Positions 20,570 through 34,440 are shown, counted from the first letter of the stretch. The stretch is DNA of 64,000 bases from Saturnia japonica (GCA_033032175.1 CM065308.1:21571590-21635589); one strand, 5' to 3'. The notes: generated by a model not told the origin, from the letters alone. Program-made: numbers and translations.

Positions 20570-20833
20570 ATACATAACATACCATCACGCCTGTATTCCC
20601 TAAAGGGTTAGGCAGAGGTGTACTAATGTACACCCACAGTTCGCCGAGTCTGTTTTTAGGTCCCATGTAATAGGAGGCGAGCCTATTGCCTATTAATCGG
20701 GCACGATACCAAACTCCGAGCTGCTACTGAGAATTTCATAGGAAAACCCAATAACACTTTGCTCGACCTGGGATTCCAACCCAGGGCCTCGCGTATAGCA
20801 GTCGCACTGACGACCACTAGGTTAACGAGGCAG
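20570..20833 (-). mobile_element. SINE-1 copy
   Basis: Full-length minus-strand copy from the CTGCCTCGTTAACCTAGTGG head to the CCCTTTAGGGAATACAGGCG tail, followed by ATGT-type repeats. Confidence 0.85.
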
Positions 20834-21749
20834 TTGTAATTTAATTCCTTATTTAGTAAAAAACAATAAATACCCAATCTAGACACACGTATTTAAAAGA
20901 ACCAATTCGAGACACTTTTTTTCCCTCCCATAAATCAAAAACTATTCTACCTACAACTAAAATAGCCAAGTTAGAAATACCATACCAACAGAAAGAAACA
21001 AAAAAAAATGTTTTGTAAATGATTTGAAGAACGTAAGTTACTACAGCTATAATTAAAAGAACAATCTATGGAACTTGGCACCCGTTTTTCACATTTATAT
21101 TTTTGTTCGGATTATGTTTATTTAATATCATTACATTTTCAATAGATGATGAATCATTCAGTGGATGAACACCATTTCGTTAAATACTAGTTCCATTTCT
21201 ACCATGACCTTTATGTTTCGGTGAAGGAAAATATTCTAATGGAATTTAGAAGCATGGTGGTAAATAATTATATGGCTTGCAAAGCTCCTAGGCCTCCTCC
21301 AAAGATCACCACAACGACTGATCCTGTGTTGTTTGCATACATCTATTTCCTACAATATTCATCAGGTCACGTCGGATCTTCTCACGCTCCATCGGTCATC
21401 CGTTCTAAGAGCTACGTGCACCGCCTACCACCATTTAAGTAATTAAGTCAATATATTATTAGGTCTATTTCAGTGACATTGATTCTTATACGGATCTCCT
21501 TTCAGTTTAGTTCAGCTAGAGAAACTTCGAGCATTGCCTTCGCCATTGTAGTTTCAGTGACCTTACATTTTTTTATGAGGCACATAGGTTAGCGAACTCG
21601 TCTCAGTCACCTTATCACACTTGTCAAAAGCTTTTCTTGAAACACTTCTACTATTAAGTTTATTATAATCTTTTGATATGTGGTGATCCTAGAGGTGCAC
21701 GGATCAGCGCTTGGTACTTGGTACTTGGTGAGCGGTTAGGTTTCTGCAA

Positions 21750-22110
21750 CTAGGCCTCTGATAGGCTCTTTTTGCGTGTGGGTGAGTTATGCAAGTCCAG
21801 CCACCCAATGTCCTCTAGGAATGCCAACAGCTCGCTTATGCCGGCGCAGGCCTCCCTGGTCGTCCTCGGCGTCCCAAGGTAGTTTGCTGGCTTGGACGCC
21901 ACACCGCTGCACTCTAGGAGCACGTGTGCAGCTGTCTCCTCTGCAGTCATACACCCTCTACACAGAGGACTCTCTGAAACATTCTATATATAAAGATGCT
22001 TAATAAGTGAGCAGTGACCTGTGACAATACCGATTATTTGTCGAAGTTTGTTACATTTCAGGCCGAGTAGTTTTCTGGAGTATCTCGGGTTTAAAACCGG
22101 GAAAGCCTCC
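21750..22110 (-). pseudogene. LINE RNase H / C-terminal fragment (family E)
   Basis: The minus strand reads LRQIIGIVTGHCSLIKHLY, stop, then SPLCRGCMTAEETAAHVLLE and LLAFLEDIGWLD. TGHCxLxxHL and CRxCxxxEETxxHVL are the end of the RNase H region and the zinc-knuckle-like tail of R1/Jockey-type LINEs. One in-frame stop is visible. Confidence 0.75.
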
Positions 22111-25100
22111 TTCGACTGCCTACAGTTCTGTATACTTGCCCAATAGTTTTGCAGAAGAAAACCAAGAACGCAGCTTTCGAGCTTATTTAAGTAGCGTCTT
22201 ACGTAGAGCTGTCACTTAAGTTGTTAAGACCGGACAATAAATTAAAATCCCCGGACATTTGGGTGAAATAGAGATTTTTTCTTTTGTATTTAAATTTATT
22301 TGTTGATAAATTAATTGAAGCTTACATAGACGTAAAAGTCTCCGGATGAAAATTTCCTTTCAGATGCTCCTTGAACACTTTTAAACCAGGATAGATCCGG
22401 GGAAACTATGACTGTTGACAGTCATAATCTTACGTCATGTATTTTTAACTAAAGGAACGAACAAGATAGACAACATTACAGATCGCATAGAAAAAACTTC
22501 TCTTTTCATTTGTTTTAATTAATAATTTAAAAAAGTAATATTTGTATTTGGACTCACTTGCGAGTTGTGCAACCGACTGGTTTTGTTACAATCAGTTCCG
22601 CGTTGTACTTGTTGTACGAGAAAAATAAATTCTAAACAATATGTGATTACAGGCCAGAATAGACGGATTGTTCCGTTCGATCTAGTACACAGCACATTAA
22701 TATCTCGGGTAACGTTGGCAAAAGCATTTGACAATATCAATTAATTAATTTATGTGAAATTTCTTTGCTACTTCTACCTGAATTAGATTAACAGTTGTTT
22801 CGTCTTTCTGCAACAAAAAACGTCTACGGTTAATTGTTGATAAGTATCTGAAAATGTTAAATCTGAAACTACATCGGAAAAGGAGAAAAATAAAAATAAT
22901 TGTTAAAAGTGGTGTAACGACAACCATTAAGGAACAAATTTAATTTAAAAAAAATATATATCAAAAAAATTATGAACTTTGTTACAGATAAAACGTGAAA
23001 CGATCACAATCGATTACACGTGTTTCGCCTCTCAGGCGGAAGTAGCAGAGAAATTTCGGATAAATTAATTACGATGGATTTCCGCTAAGTTATCCCTAAG
23101 TTAATCAAATATTACACATATCAAGAGTAGTTTTCACTATAGAGCATGTAGTACGTACTTAATTTAAAAAACGTTAGCCTATCATCCATTCGAGTAAAAA
23201 TACTATCACAAAATTTAAAAAAAAAAGCAAATCCCGCTTTCAGGGTATTTTTTACCTTTTCTAGCTAGAGTATGCAATACGGTGCAAACACGTCATCGTA
23301 AAGTACAAGCTATAGTTGTTTAGTTTTTAAATAAATTAATAAGACTGCATTCATTAATATACAAAGTAGTGAATGCTTTAGATGACCATTTGCTCGTATG
23401 AAAGTTTACTCTGTTAGTTACCCGAAGGCCAAGACCTAGCCAAGTGACAAAGCTTCCGGCATATGGGTACGCCGATTGAAATCCAATACAAATAGTGAGT
23501 TTATATTTAAAATTCAGAGTTTTTATAAACCATCCTTATTGCTTGTCATTTTCATTTCAATTACATTTAATGCTGAATAAGGTAAAGTAGATTTATTACA
23601 ATAATTATTATTATTAAAAATATAGCATTCGATTTACAAAAATGGAAAGCAGGAAAGTTGTATACTTTATTAACGCAAGAACTGTAAACCTCAACCCGTA
23701 CTATTTAAATCCTTGTATGAAGAGAAAAAAAAATAGAATTAAAATTCTTCGCAGAAACATTCTTGATTACCTAGAATTAAAAGACAGATTTCAAGCAAAA
23801 CAGCACGACATAGAAAATGTAAAAAGCTGTCTACCTCGGTATCTAGCCACATTCTTAGACAAAGGTCGACAGTGCTCCTATCTCTACCGTTCACACAACT
23901 CATAGGTTGTAAGCTTGTTAAATCGTCTAATAAAAATATTGCATTCTACATCACTGATGTTTAGTGTATTTGGATTAAAATACCACATGTCTTTAAATCG
24001 ATTCGCCATAAGATTAGTCCACTGAGATTTAATTATTTGTACATTTTTGTATGGGATTGGAACCTGATGTGTCAAAAGTTGGAAGTACAATAAAATCGAT
24101 GCTTTTAAATGTGATGTCGGTATTAACCGCTTCGAAAACTCTGGACAGCTATGGGGACTATTGAATTTAAGGGCATTTTGCCTCATAGTTATAGTTGCAA
24201 ATCTGTTTTAAAATATATAAAGAGCCAAGTAATAAAACGTATTGTGTTTCAATAGTTTCATTTTTTTATTCTGTCCCATTTTAAATCCTTCTAATATTAC
24301 AACTCAAAACTCCTATAAAAAGTTCTTACCAAAGAAGTATGAACGCCACACCAACCCCCTACGGAGAAGGGAACCCGTAGATAGAAAAAAAAGAAAAGGT
24401 TGGAAAAAAATCTGATCTGATTATAGTGTGGTCTGAGTGCAGAGGCAACAGGCGGAAAGCTAAATATCATCAAAAAAGTCTATACATTTGACCAAGATAG
24501 AACGTTCAGTTTCTTTGAGTATAAGACACGAAGGAAAGTAAATGAAATCGTTGGACAAATGAAAGATCACCAGAAGACACCAGAGGAAAAGCGCCAGCAA
24601 GATGCATTTCGATGTTTTCAAGTATACCGTCGGCGGCAGTTTTTATCAAGCTGTCCACGTGGCATATGATCATAAGAATTCGTAACACTCGCGATCTTCA
24701 GTATTGAGGCATCCATTAAGAAGTTATCTTTGAAAGGGACCGCTGACTGGCTGTAAAATTCAGCTTCGGAATACATTAATTAAAATACATCACATGCACC
24801 AGAATTTGAAATCTATTATTTCTTTACGGTAATTTAATATCGACACGGGCAAAGAAGTTGGCTATGTTATTCTTGTCATGTCATGATTTCTTGTATTTAT
24901 TTATGGTCTAGCATCCAAAAAAAATCCTTCGGATATTAAATTGTACATTTAATAAAAATTGAATTTCAAGTTATTCCATTGATTTCCTCGTAATTATTTA
25001 CAAATTTTTTGTTTATTTATTCACTTCAATTAATTTGCTTATGTAAAGTTTGCTTCGTGACTTGTAAATAAATGTACAATTCTTCCTATGTTTTTATTGA

Positions 25101-25284
25101 AAAAATAGCGTTTGCATCCATTGTTTTGTGTTAATAAACCCATTATCAATATTAACTATTGAAATTTAACTTTGTTAGATACGCATATTTTTTTATTTTT
25201 CTAGAATATCGAACATCATACTTTACAATAATACATTTTCAATATTTTATATTACAACAACAAAGCAATGTATGACTTTTGTAT
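22111..25284. other. no host gene supported; two unexplained ORFs
   Basis: Two overlapping open frames of about 87 codons (+, 23642-23905) and 100 codons (-, 23884-24186) lie here. Neither matches a family I know; the plus frame is Lys/Arg/Asn-rich. 22980-23060 (TACACGTGTTTCGCCTCTCA) is relatively GC-rich and looks unique. The rest is AT-rich. Confidence 0.35.
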
Positions 25285-25545
25285 ATTTTTTTATACAACT
25301 AAGGTGACAAAGAAACATAAGCCACACTTGATGGTAAACCATAGATAACACTAGCGCGAAGCCAACCTTCAAGCCGTCTACCTTAAGTAGCTTTGGAAGC
25401 ACCGCAGGATCAAAACACAAGGTTATTTGGCTGAGATTTTCTTTAGGGTGGAGATATTCCACCATTCTGACTGACACAAGTAAAGAAAAATTTCCCAGGA
25501 AATTTCTCTGTGCTCGACTTCTTATATATCGTGTTATTATGTTCA
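25285..25545 (+). repeat. interspersed repeat family 3
   Basis: TTTTTTTATACAACTAAGGT start, CAAGGTTATTTGGCTGAGAT, AGGGTGGAGATATTCCACCA and the CCCAGGAAATTTCTCTGTGC end, in the same order as 3075-3310. Confidence 0.65.
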
Positions 25546-26814
25546 GAACTTCAGTTATATCTATCACGCTCTATTCAGTCGTTCGGATATGGAACGACAG
25601 CAATAGATCTCGTTGAAGACTATTCTTCAAAAAATTTGCTGACTTTGTTTTTCTTTAATATTATTTTTATTTTTAAACCTTATTCACACTAGTACAAGTT
25701 TTACACGCTTGTATACATGCTATAACTACCTACAATATAGATTGAATTGGTCAATAATCCTATTTGTTTCAAGTAATATCATTGTCATAATGCAAATCTT
25801 GTTAATTAATTTCGAAAATGACGTTATAAGTTAGTGTAATGAAGTTTTTTTTAAACATATTTTTTGCACGAACATTTACACCAATGCAAGTTTATTACGT
25901 ATTCAGGGCTCGCGTACTTGGTGTTGTCAGAGAGGTAATGATTCTGTATTTTGATTAGTTTTGTTGTAACATACAGATTAAGTTCGAGGTCTCACGTTTG
26001 TCTCCTTTGAGTTTCGAGTCTTGAAAGACAAATTAAATTTAAGCCCTAGCAAAGTGTGAGTAAGATGAGTACTGGCTAACTTGATTCGCAAGTAACGCAA
26101 ATACTCCAGCATTATGTGAAAAAGTACAAGTGTTTATATTTTCAACGAACAACTTGGAGACATTATCAATCTAGTTTCTAATATTGCTATAGAAAGCAAT
26201 ACTGCAGCGTGATATGAATAATAATTTTCCCTCATCTAAGTTCTCCACACCCCTTCTGAACTAAAACCTGCCTTACATCCATGTCCGGTTGTAGTTTGGA
26301 GAATTGAATAACACAAGTCCATTAAAACAGTTGATAAAAAAATATATAGGTATAAAAAACAACCTAGACACATTTATTTTCTATGTACAATCTACATATA
26401 CTAGAAATGACACAGTCTGTTTGTTATTATTTATTTTTCAGTCCGTAGACTACAATTGAAAAACTGAATTTCCCATCTGTTTTATGTATAACTAGTGTTT
26501 TGCCCGCGGCTTCTAACTGAATTACTAAGTAGTAATTTTCATAGTAATTTTAAAACTGATGAATTTTCATACAAACTTTTTACCACCTTTGCCATTTCTT
26601 AGTAATTGAATTTCCAAAATCCTTCCTTAATGCTCACTTTCAGTGTAAAAGGGAGTTTCTAAAGTTTCACGGTCCAACCCCAGTAGGTTAGGTCGTGCGG
26701 TGATATATCAATCAGACAGTTATTTACGCTTATATATTTAAGTATTAGTTTTAGTTTCAGCCTTTCAGTTTCAGCGTTTTAATTTGAAGAATAGACCCAT
26801 AATTTATAATAGAA

Positions 26815-27055
26815 CATAACATGCTATCACGTCTGTATCCTCGAAGGTTTAGACAGAGGTGTACTAATGTACACCCACAGTTCGCCGCATGTTTTTAGGT
26901 CCCATGTAATAGGGGGCGAGTCTATTGCTATTAATCGGGCACAAACTCAAACTTCGAGCTATTACTGAAAATTTCATAGAAAGCTCAATAACACTTTGCT
27001 CGACCTGGGAATTGAAACTAGGACTTCGAGCATAGTAGTCGCATTTATGAGCTAG
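26815..27055 (-). mobile_element. SINE-1 copy, head degraded
   Basis: Tail CACGTCTGTATCCTCGAAGG, body ACACTTTGCTCGACCTGGGA. The B box is mutated (GAATTGAAACTAGG on the plus strand) and the A box is replaced by other sequence, so Pol III transcription is unlikely. Confidence 0.75.
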
Positions 27056-27309
27056 TGCTCATATGGCTCATGGCTACAAACTATATTTTTTACTAATCTA
27101 TTTAAATTACATTACTTTAGAGGTTAATTTTTCAAAAACTCTTTCTTAGCTGATTTTTACGTCATAATAACTATTTGTGTGCTAAATTTCAGTCCAATCC
27201 GTTCAGTGATTTGAGCTATAAATCAGCAAGTCAGTCAGTTAGTCACGGTTTCCTTTTATATATATTTGTATATTATATTTATATTAGGTAATATATATAT
27301 TTATATATA

Positions 27310-27805
27310 TATCTATACAATTAATAAAATTGAAGTGTCTGCTTATAATGTTTTTTTACTAAATGCATATGAAAGTATATACGATACATATAACAAAAAG
27401 CCCATTTTTAAAAATTTGGTCTATCTGTTTGTTCCGGGTAATCTCCGAAACGGTTGGACCGATTTTGACGGGACTTTCACTGATAAATAGCTGATGATAT
27501 AGGGAGTAACTTAGGCTACTTTTATTTAAGAAAAATAATTACGGTTCTGCACTAAAAAAAATAACTGGTCATGGTGAATCAATGCTTATGCTGAGTAAAC
27601 CTTAAGGGATATAGCAAAAATGTACTACATAATCATAGGCATTAAAAAAACCTACAAAAAAGTTCGGGAAATTACACATCTATCTTCTATGGAACACTCA
27701 CAATAAGCATTTTTGTCTTTAAAATAGCCGGGAGCGGGGGAGCAAGATTCGCGCGGGCATCCCGCAGCCCACGTGAACGAAGCCACGGGCACAGCCAATA
27801 TATAA
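27310..27805 (-). mobile_element. Lep-type repeat (family 5)
   Basis: Left TATCTATACAATTAATAAAA, then TTGAAGTGTCTGCTTATAAT, TCTCCGAAACGGTTGGACCG; right ACGAAGCCACGGGCACAGCC. An (AT)n run precedes it at 27278-27315. Confidence 0.7.
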
Positions 27806-28424
27806 ATCGCCGAATACTTCTTGCATCTTTACCAAGTTAGGTGAAGCTGTAAAAACCGCAGCGGCTTCATAAGGCCAACAGTGTAGTCAATTCTAAAAAA
27901 AAAAAAACTTGCATCTTTACAAACTACCAACCTACGGCGCGGCGTCCACTGTATGTGGCAAGATCTTATATGTTTTTAATGCGTATTTATAAAGTTTCTA
28001 TAGTACAATTTTATGATTTGACGTGGAATTCTATTTAAATATGATATGTTAATATTCAGTTTTAGACATTTCCTGCTAATTTACCATACCCGTTCACTGC
28101 CAAAACTAACTAGCACACTGAATATCTCCGTATACCTTCTATACAAAGCTCGGATGCTTCTACCTCCATCAAAACTTATTTCTAAATTGATTCCGTACAA
28201 TGCCCTACATATATATTACAAAACGCTAACCGTGATACATCCATCAATTTTTTAAAAGATTGGCCGTGAAAGCACTCTATTGTGATAACAGGGTATTTGT
28301 AAGGGTCGAAGGTGTATCAACAACAACAAACAAGGGTGTATCATGTCTGCCTGGCTGTTCATTATACATATATCTGAATAATTATCTGAGTGTAATTCCT
28401 GTCCCGTGACGGCCAACGTTTTTA

Positions 28425-28650
28425 CACCTTTTTAACCGACCCCAACAAAAGACGGAAAATCGAATGTATATTTTTCTTTTTGGTTTATGCATGTTCAACC
28501 ATAACTTCTTTTTTTATGGAACGATTTGGTTGATTCTTTTAATTTCATTGGCATTTGACCTTCAACTACGAAAATACACCAGAAAATTCTTCAGAATAAT
28601 TGAAGTTGCTTTTCTTTTTTGTTAAAAATTGTCTTGTGATATTTGTACAG
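28425..28650 (+). repeat. repeat family 4
   Basis: TTTTTAACCGACCCCAACAA, TGTTCAACCATAACTTCTTT and CATTTGACCTTCAACTACGA in family order. Confidence 0.6.
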
Positions 28651-30134
28651 ATGAACTGAAACTCCTCTGGTCACGGTAAAGAAAGCATTAGTTACGTTAT
28701 GTAAATAAGACCTATAAAATTAAAAGTTAATTTAATTACGTTATTTCAAAACTATGGACTATTGAATAATTTTAACCTTTAAATGATTGCATTGTTAATA
28801 TTTTTTTTAGTAGTTCAGTAAATGGCCGCTGTCACGCCGTCCTGCATAAATATCTCTTCACGTTACGCCTGAAGGACCTGACTGATGTCGTAAGATGAAG
28901 GAAACACAGACTGGGAGATGATTCCACAATTACCACGAAGAAAGAGCATAAAGATTATTGTACATCTTATTTTTTTTTTGTCAGAATTAATTGCAATAAC
29001 TTATTATCTATGTATATTGTACTGTCTTTAATCGGTTAAAATTTTATTAGGGGTTTTTTTATAATCAACGAAAATTATTGAGGCTTTTAAGCTGTGTCCT
29101 ACTAAGAACTGACTGTTGATTAATCAATCCCTTCAACAAATTATGTTGTACATACAAGTACAAAGTTTTTTTTATTATCAAAAATTATCAGCTTATTTTA
29201 ATGAATTGCTAAGTTAACGAATCCGATTTCGAAAGTTGGGAACACCATTTGGAAGAATTTGCGAGGTCGCCAAGGGCTCTCAAGTGTAACGTGCGCAAAA
29301 TATTAGAATAGGGAAATTTGTACCGAGGTCAAACGGATAACATATTTACTAAAGAAAATATTTGAGTGATGAGACACTACCGTATGCTATGTTGACTTAA
29401 CCCGTCTCGAGTGATGTTTGTTAATTTATAATTTCTGATTTATAATTACCATATTATACTATTTGTTTATAATAAAAAAATATAGTAAATACAATTGCCT
29501 TTAACAGAGATAAGATTGGCGAATGTATTTATAATAATAATAATAATAATAATTGATGTTTGGATTAGTGCATAAAATAAAAAGTATTAAATTAATCTTA
29601 ATGAATAAACTTCTCGTATTGAAAAAAAGATGGCTGGTTAAATGGTTAAGGACAGTAGAAAATCATGTCCTGGAGCTTCAGCGTGTATAAATTAAATATA
29701 AATAAACTTTGGAACCACATTCGACTGGAATATAAATTTGGTTCCGTACGCATAATCTATTAAATGACACGTTAATATGGTTGATTAGAAGTATATAATA
29801 ATAAATAATAATATCAGCCCATAATTGTCCCTCTGTCGGGCAAAAGTCTCTGGCTGATGGAAGGCAAGGACTTAATCACCACGCAAGTCCACGACGTATT
29901 GGCAATTTCAAACACCAAGTATTTTCCCAAAATACAGTGATGCTGAAAGAAAACATCTCAAGCGTTCAAGTTTACCTGAGATATTTTCACATTTAGCCGA
30001 TAGTGTTGCCAATTAATAAATAAACGAGCACTCTGGAAATTTCGTTGATATATATCGAGGCTGGAACTTGTGGACACCGAATCAATATTCCGCCTGTCGA
30101 AACCAATCGACTACCTCAACTTATAAACAACATT
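28651..30134. other. no gene recognised; (AAT)n microsatellite
   Basis: An AAT trinucleotide run is at 29533-29552. A moth-type repeat fragment is likely near 29820-29960 (TGTCCCTCTGTCGGGCAAAA). No exon supported. Confidence 0.4.
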
Positions 30135-30365
30135 GACTTACCCCACGGTTTCACCCGTGTAACCTAACGTTGTTCTCATGTCCCGTTATTGCCTACGACT
30201 TGCCAAATTGCTTGACGTTCATGGTTCCTGTTCAGCATCTCAGGGTCATAACGTAAAGGTGTATAGCCTATAACCTTTCTCAATGTATACTATAAAATTA
30301 TCTCAAGTTTGAGGGTAGTTTTAGAGAATAACGCGATCAAACAAACAAACTCTTAAACTTTATAA
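30135..30365 (+). repeat. interspersed repeat family 6
   Basis: CCCCACGGTTTCACCCGTGT start and AACGCGATCAAACAAACAAA end, as at 18238-18480. The downstream piece 30540-30600 (TCAGATAGACAGGCAGACGA) resembles the ends of related repeats. Confidence 0.6.
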
Positions 30366-31059
30366 TGTTATATATCTAAACCAGCCCTTACTTTGCGCGG
30401 ATAACAGAACGTAACTACCAGTTATCAATATAACTCTATTGTTTTACGCGGCGTACACCACTAAAGCCGATAACTTCAATAAATCAGCGTAATCTTTCTC
30501 ATGAATCACTCCGTCTATTGATGAAAACCGTATGAAAATCCGTTCAGTAGATTTTGAGTTTATCGCGTTCAGATAGACAGGCAGACGAGGGGCGGACTTT
30601 GTTTTATAGTATTATATTAAATAAATACGTATGTAACTACATTAAGAAGGAGAAAAACCTTTCACTCGTTGCTGTAGGGAAATTAAACCATCGAATCCGA
30701 TACGCTTTCATCTCGAGCATGCATGTAACGTGCGAGACGAGGCCCTATACCAACTATAAAATGTTAATTTATCCGTATTTTACTCAAGAATCGAAGCACG
30801 CGATAGGAGAACCAATTATTTTACGCAACTCTAGATAGAACCGAATAAATAATGCCGTTTTATTGTATCACTAGCAACCGCTCGCGAGTTCTTACGGATT
30901 AACTATAAAAATCATAAAGCCTATAATCATAATTTTGAAAGTATCTTCCTATCAGTGGAAGAAATTTTGGAATAAGATCAATAGTTCCAGAGAATTCCTC
31001 TTGCAAACAAAGTCACAAACTTTACCTCTTTGTAGTAGTAGAAGGGATTAGATTGATTT

Positions 31060-31275
31060 AAGTTTTTTTTATACGACTATAGTGAAATACAAGCAAACGG
31101 CCTACCTGATGTTAAGCGGCTAATACTTAGCTATCTCAAGCGCGTTGGAGCAGGGAGCCCCTCAATGCACGAACACAGCACAAGGTTATATGTAGGATAG
31201 AGGTATTACAACAGTCGGGCTGTCCGAAAGAAGAAACCTCAAAAAAAAAAAAACATTGTTTGTGCCCTACTTCTT
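31060..31275 (+). repeat. interspersed repeat family 3
   Basis: TTTTTTTATACGACTATAGT start, ACCTGATGTTAAGCGGCTAA and CACAAGGTTATATGTAGGAT. More diverged than the other copies. Confidence 0.6.
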
Positions 31276-31474
31276 TTAAGTTTTCAAATTTTGTCCCATT
31301 ACTGTAATAACTGGATTATAAGCGATGATTGCTGAGTGATAACGAAACCGGAACCGCGTCGATGGATGTAGGTTTGAACATTATAATAAACCTTATCTTT
31401 CTGTAAAGGAAAACATGATGAAATAATAATATAATATATAACATAATATCATGGTGGTAACATATTTAACATAA

Positions 31475-31728
31475 CTACCTCATTGGCCTAGTGGTCGTAA
31501 GCGCGACTGCTATGATCGGGGTTCGATTCCCAAGTCGAGCAAAGTGTATTAGGTGTCACTATAAAATTCTCAATACCAGCTCAGAGTTAGGCTTTGTGTC
31601 CGGTCAATGGCAATAAGCTCGCCCCCTATTACATGGAACCATGGAACCTAAGAAACATAAACAGTGAAATGTGGGTTGTAGTAGTACACGTCTGCCTAAC
31701 CCTTCGAGGATACAGGCGTGATGGTATG
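31475..31728 (+). mobile_element. SINE-1 copy
   Basis: CTCATTGGCCTAGTGGTCGT (A box), GGGGTTCGATTCCCAAGTCG (B box) and the tail CCCTTCGAGGATACAGGCGT. Confidence 0.85.
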
Positions 31729-32154
31729 TATTTCAACATATTTTCTAATTCTCGGTGTGTACCGGCAGCTACTCTTAAAAGCCAGCCTCCTCAAGGCTGA
31801 GCTTCTTATCACGTTAGGTTATCTAACGACAGGTAAGCTTGTAGTAAAAAAACTAAAATTATAAAATTAAAAAAAAATTGACTCCAACCACTGTAAACAT
31901 TGTCGATAATCCACAGGTCATACGACCCTGGCGACATTTATGTTATATTTTCTTTTGTATCGAAACCTAAAGAAGTTTTTTTGCTTTACACGTTACATAA
32001 TTATTGCATATAATAGTAATACAATAGTCGGCCGGCAGAGTAACCTCAAAATACAACACTAGAATGGAATGCTTGAACATAAAACAATTTTTGATAAAAA
32101 AATTATGAACATCTGAGATGGTTACGTAATTTTGAAAAAAATAGACAATAAAAT

Positions 32155-32400
32155 GTTAATTAAAACGGAAACTAACTTCAATGATTTTGAGAAGTTTGCT
32201 AGTTTACCTTCGAAGTTCAAAGTCCAACAAGAATGAAGGTAAAATGGAAGCACTCTTGAGATATTTTCTTTCCAACGAAAAAAAAATATATCCAAATCGG
32301 TTCTTAAACAAAGAAGCTATGGCTGAACATCCATAGGGAAAAAACATTCGAATTGAAGTCACTTCACTTCAAGGTTGACTTTTATTTAAGTCTTCTAATG
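32155..32400 (-). repeat. repeat family 4, left arm of an inverted pair
   Basis: Complement landmarks TTCGAAGTTCAAAGTCCAAC and AAGCTATGGCTGAACATCCA. It faces the copy at 32528-32762 across about 130 bp. Confidence 0.65.
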
Positions 32401-32527
32401 AAATTAATATAAAACCGCTGCTGTAGACGGAGAACCGGATAACTAACTAGATCAGATTTGCGAGAAAACACCGATTTAGTTTTTTTTTTTAGACAAAATC
32501 TTTTGCATATTTTTACGTACATTGCAT

Positions 32528-32762
32528 TTTTTAACCGACTTCAAAAAGAGACGGAAGTTACTCAATTTGAATGGTTTTTTTTTTGTGGATGTTCAGCCAT
32601 AACTTCTTTTTTTATGAGCCGATTAGAATGTTTGTTTTTTTTTTATTTGATAGGGGTTAGTGCCATTTTAATTTCATTGACATTCGACCTTCAACTTCAA
32701 AGATACACCAGGGAACTCTTCAAAATCATTGTTTTTTTTTCTTTTTTGTTAAAAATTGTCTT
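32528..32762 (+). repeat. repeat family 4, right arm of an inverted pair
   Basis: TTAACCGACTTCAAAAAGAG, GATGTTCAGCCATAACTTCT and TTCGACCTTCAACTTCAAAG. This is the best-preserved forward copy and serves as the reference for the family here. Confidence 0.7.
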
Positions 32763-33324
32763 ATATCGCCCGTATTTTATATTATGTTGTACACTAATAC
32801 AATGAATCTTTTCAGTCTGTTAGTGACTCATTTTAATTTATGTGAAAATGTCTAAAAAGATGTTTTCTAATTTGTCTGCTTCAGACGTTTTGAAATTAAG
32901 ATGTTTTTTTTTTACATTTTTAAGACTAAGACATCAGAGCGCGAGTAAACCTAAAAGACTAAACCAATAATATCAATTACGATAAAAGTATAATTTCCTT
33001 CCACATCGGTGAAATAGAAATAAGAGTGAATTAAATTATATACAATAATAAATTAAATTATAGTAATTATTCTAATTATAATAGAAATATGATCAGTTAG
33101 GATAGTAGTAATTATTTAAATTAAATCCAATTAGAATTTTGCAACTGCTTCATTTTATATTAGATAATTTTATGAGTCTGATTTTATAACTCGGTCAGGT
33201 ATTAAAAAATATGTCAAGATCTTGTAATTTAGCAATCATTTTGTTGTAGCACACAAAAATGACTGTCAATGAATCCTCATTTCTGAGGGTCATCGCTGTT
33301 GCATGATAATAAGATAAAATAAAG

Positions 33325-33505
33325 TGTAGGTAACTATCCACGAGGTGGTAGTTAGCTAAGAGGGCACTAGAAAATGGCCTACTACCATGCTATGGTTTTA
33401 TCTCGATGTTTACCTTCATCGTAAACTCAGACGCATTGTAGGAATTCGAACTCACGTCGATCAACGTTGAGTCCATAAACACTATTACTGAACCATCATG
33501 TCTGT
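33325..33505 (-). repeat. SINE-like family 2 copy
   Basis: CTACTACCATGCTATGGTTT, GGAATTCGAACTCACGTCGA and ACTGAACCATCATG are kept. The distal part of the body is rearranged. Confidence 0.55.
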
Positions 33506-34079
33506 ATCAGCAGCTAAACTGATGTCAGTCAGCCCTTTCTAGTAGAAGTATGATATCATCTTCGGCTAAATTATTATCCATTAGGTTCCCGACGACACAA
33601 AAATGTACGTAAAATTGGAATACAAGACATCCCCGGGAGCAGAGTTATTAATGTCTGGTGAGGTTGTGGTTTGTGGTTGAGTTTTTCCATCATAACAGCC
33701 AGCTGTCTAATTGCCTCGTTGATGTAGCATCGTCGAATATAGTGGCATCTACAATCCTTCGTCAGTCAGTCATATCTATTCACGTTATTGTGGAAGGATT
33801 CCATGTTGTAGGAAGGACGGAACATACTTTCCGGGAGACAACTTCACGGCTTCCCAGTACGGCAACGATATGACGAAGGTAACTGTTTTGTTCGTGCTGA
33901 GATGGAGGTTACCGTAAAGCTGTGGAGCTTAGCCCAGCGCGTGTGGTTCTGTTATGAACGGGAGAAAAGGGAATTAGGTTGAACCAGAGATGGTAGATAG
34001 TGACCCAATAATACTGGTGCAGATGTCACTAAAAATAACTAATACTCTCAATTAAATAGCAAATGCCAGGGACTTAGTA

Positions 34080-34440
34080 ACGTCATCCACTTCGAAGGAC
34101 GGGGCCTTATCCCGTCTTTCCGTAGCCTGGAGACCTTTTTTTAGCTCCTTGGTGAACGAAACAACAGTGAACATGGGCCCTAATCGATATTAAAAGTTGG
34201 TAATATTGCGTATTCAGGATAATGTTTAGTTGGTACATGGTACAAGACCCTGAAACCTGGTGCTTGTACCAGGAACCTAGTACGTCTACCATTCCTGGGT
34301 TGAATAGCTGTTCAGAACACTCGCCATGATACAGACGGTGGAATGCGCTCAGCGAGGTAATGGATGGTGGGATGGTAATGTAAGGGTGGTACAACCAGGC
34401 CATGGTGGACGACCGCCACACCTATTTCTACCGCATCACA
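34080..34440 (-). pseudogene. LINE family B reverse-transcriptase relic
   Basis: The minus-strand frame contains FHRLYHGECSEQLFN, the YRxYHGECSEELF box found near the C-terminus of a widespread lepidopteran LINE. The frame breaks on both sides. The same family is seen at 44130-44720 and 46640-46790 on the plus strand. Confidence 0.6.

Noticed and set aside
30554..30838. 94-codon plus-strand ORF
   Set aside because: Its start lies in a repeat tail (CAGATAGACAGGCAGACG) and the rest shows no family features or splice context.
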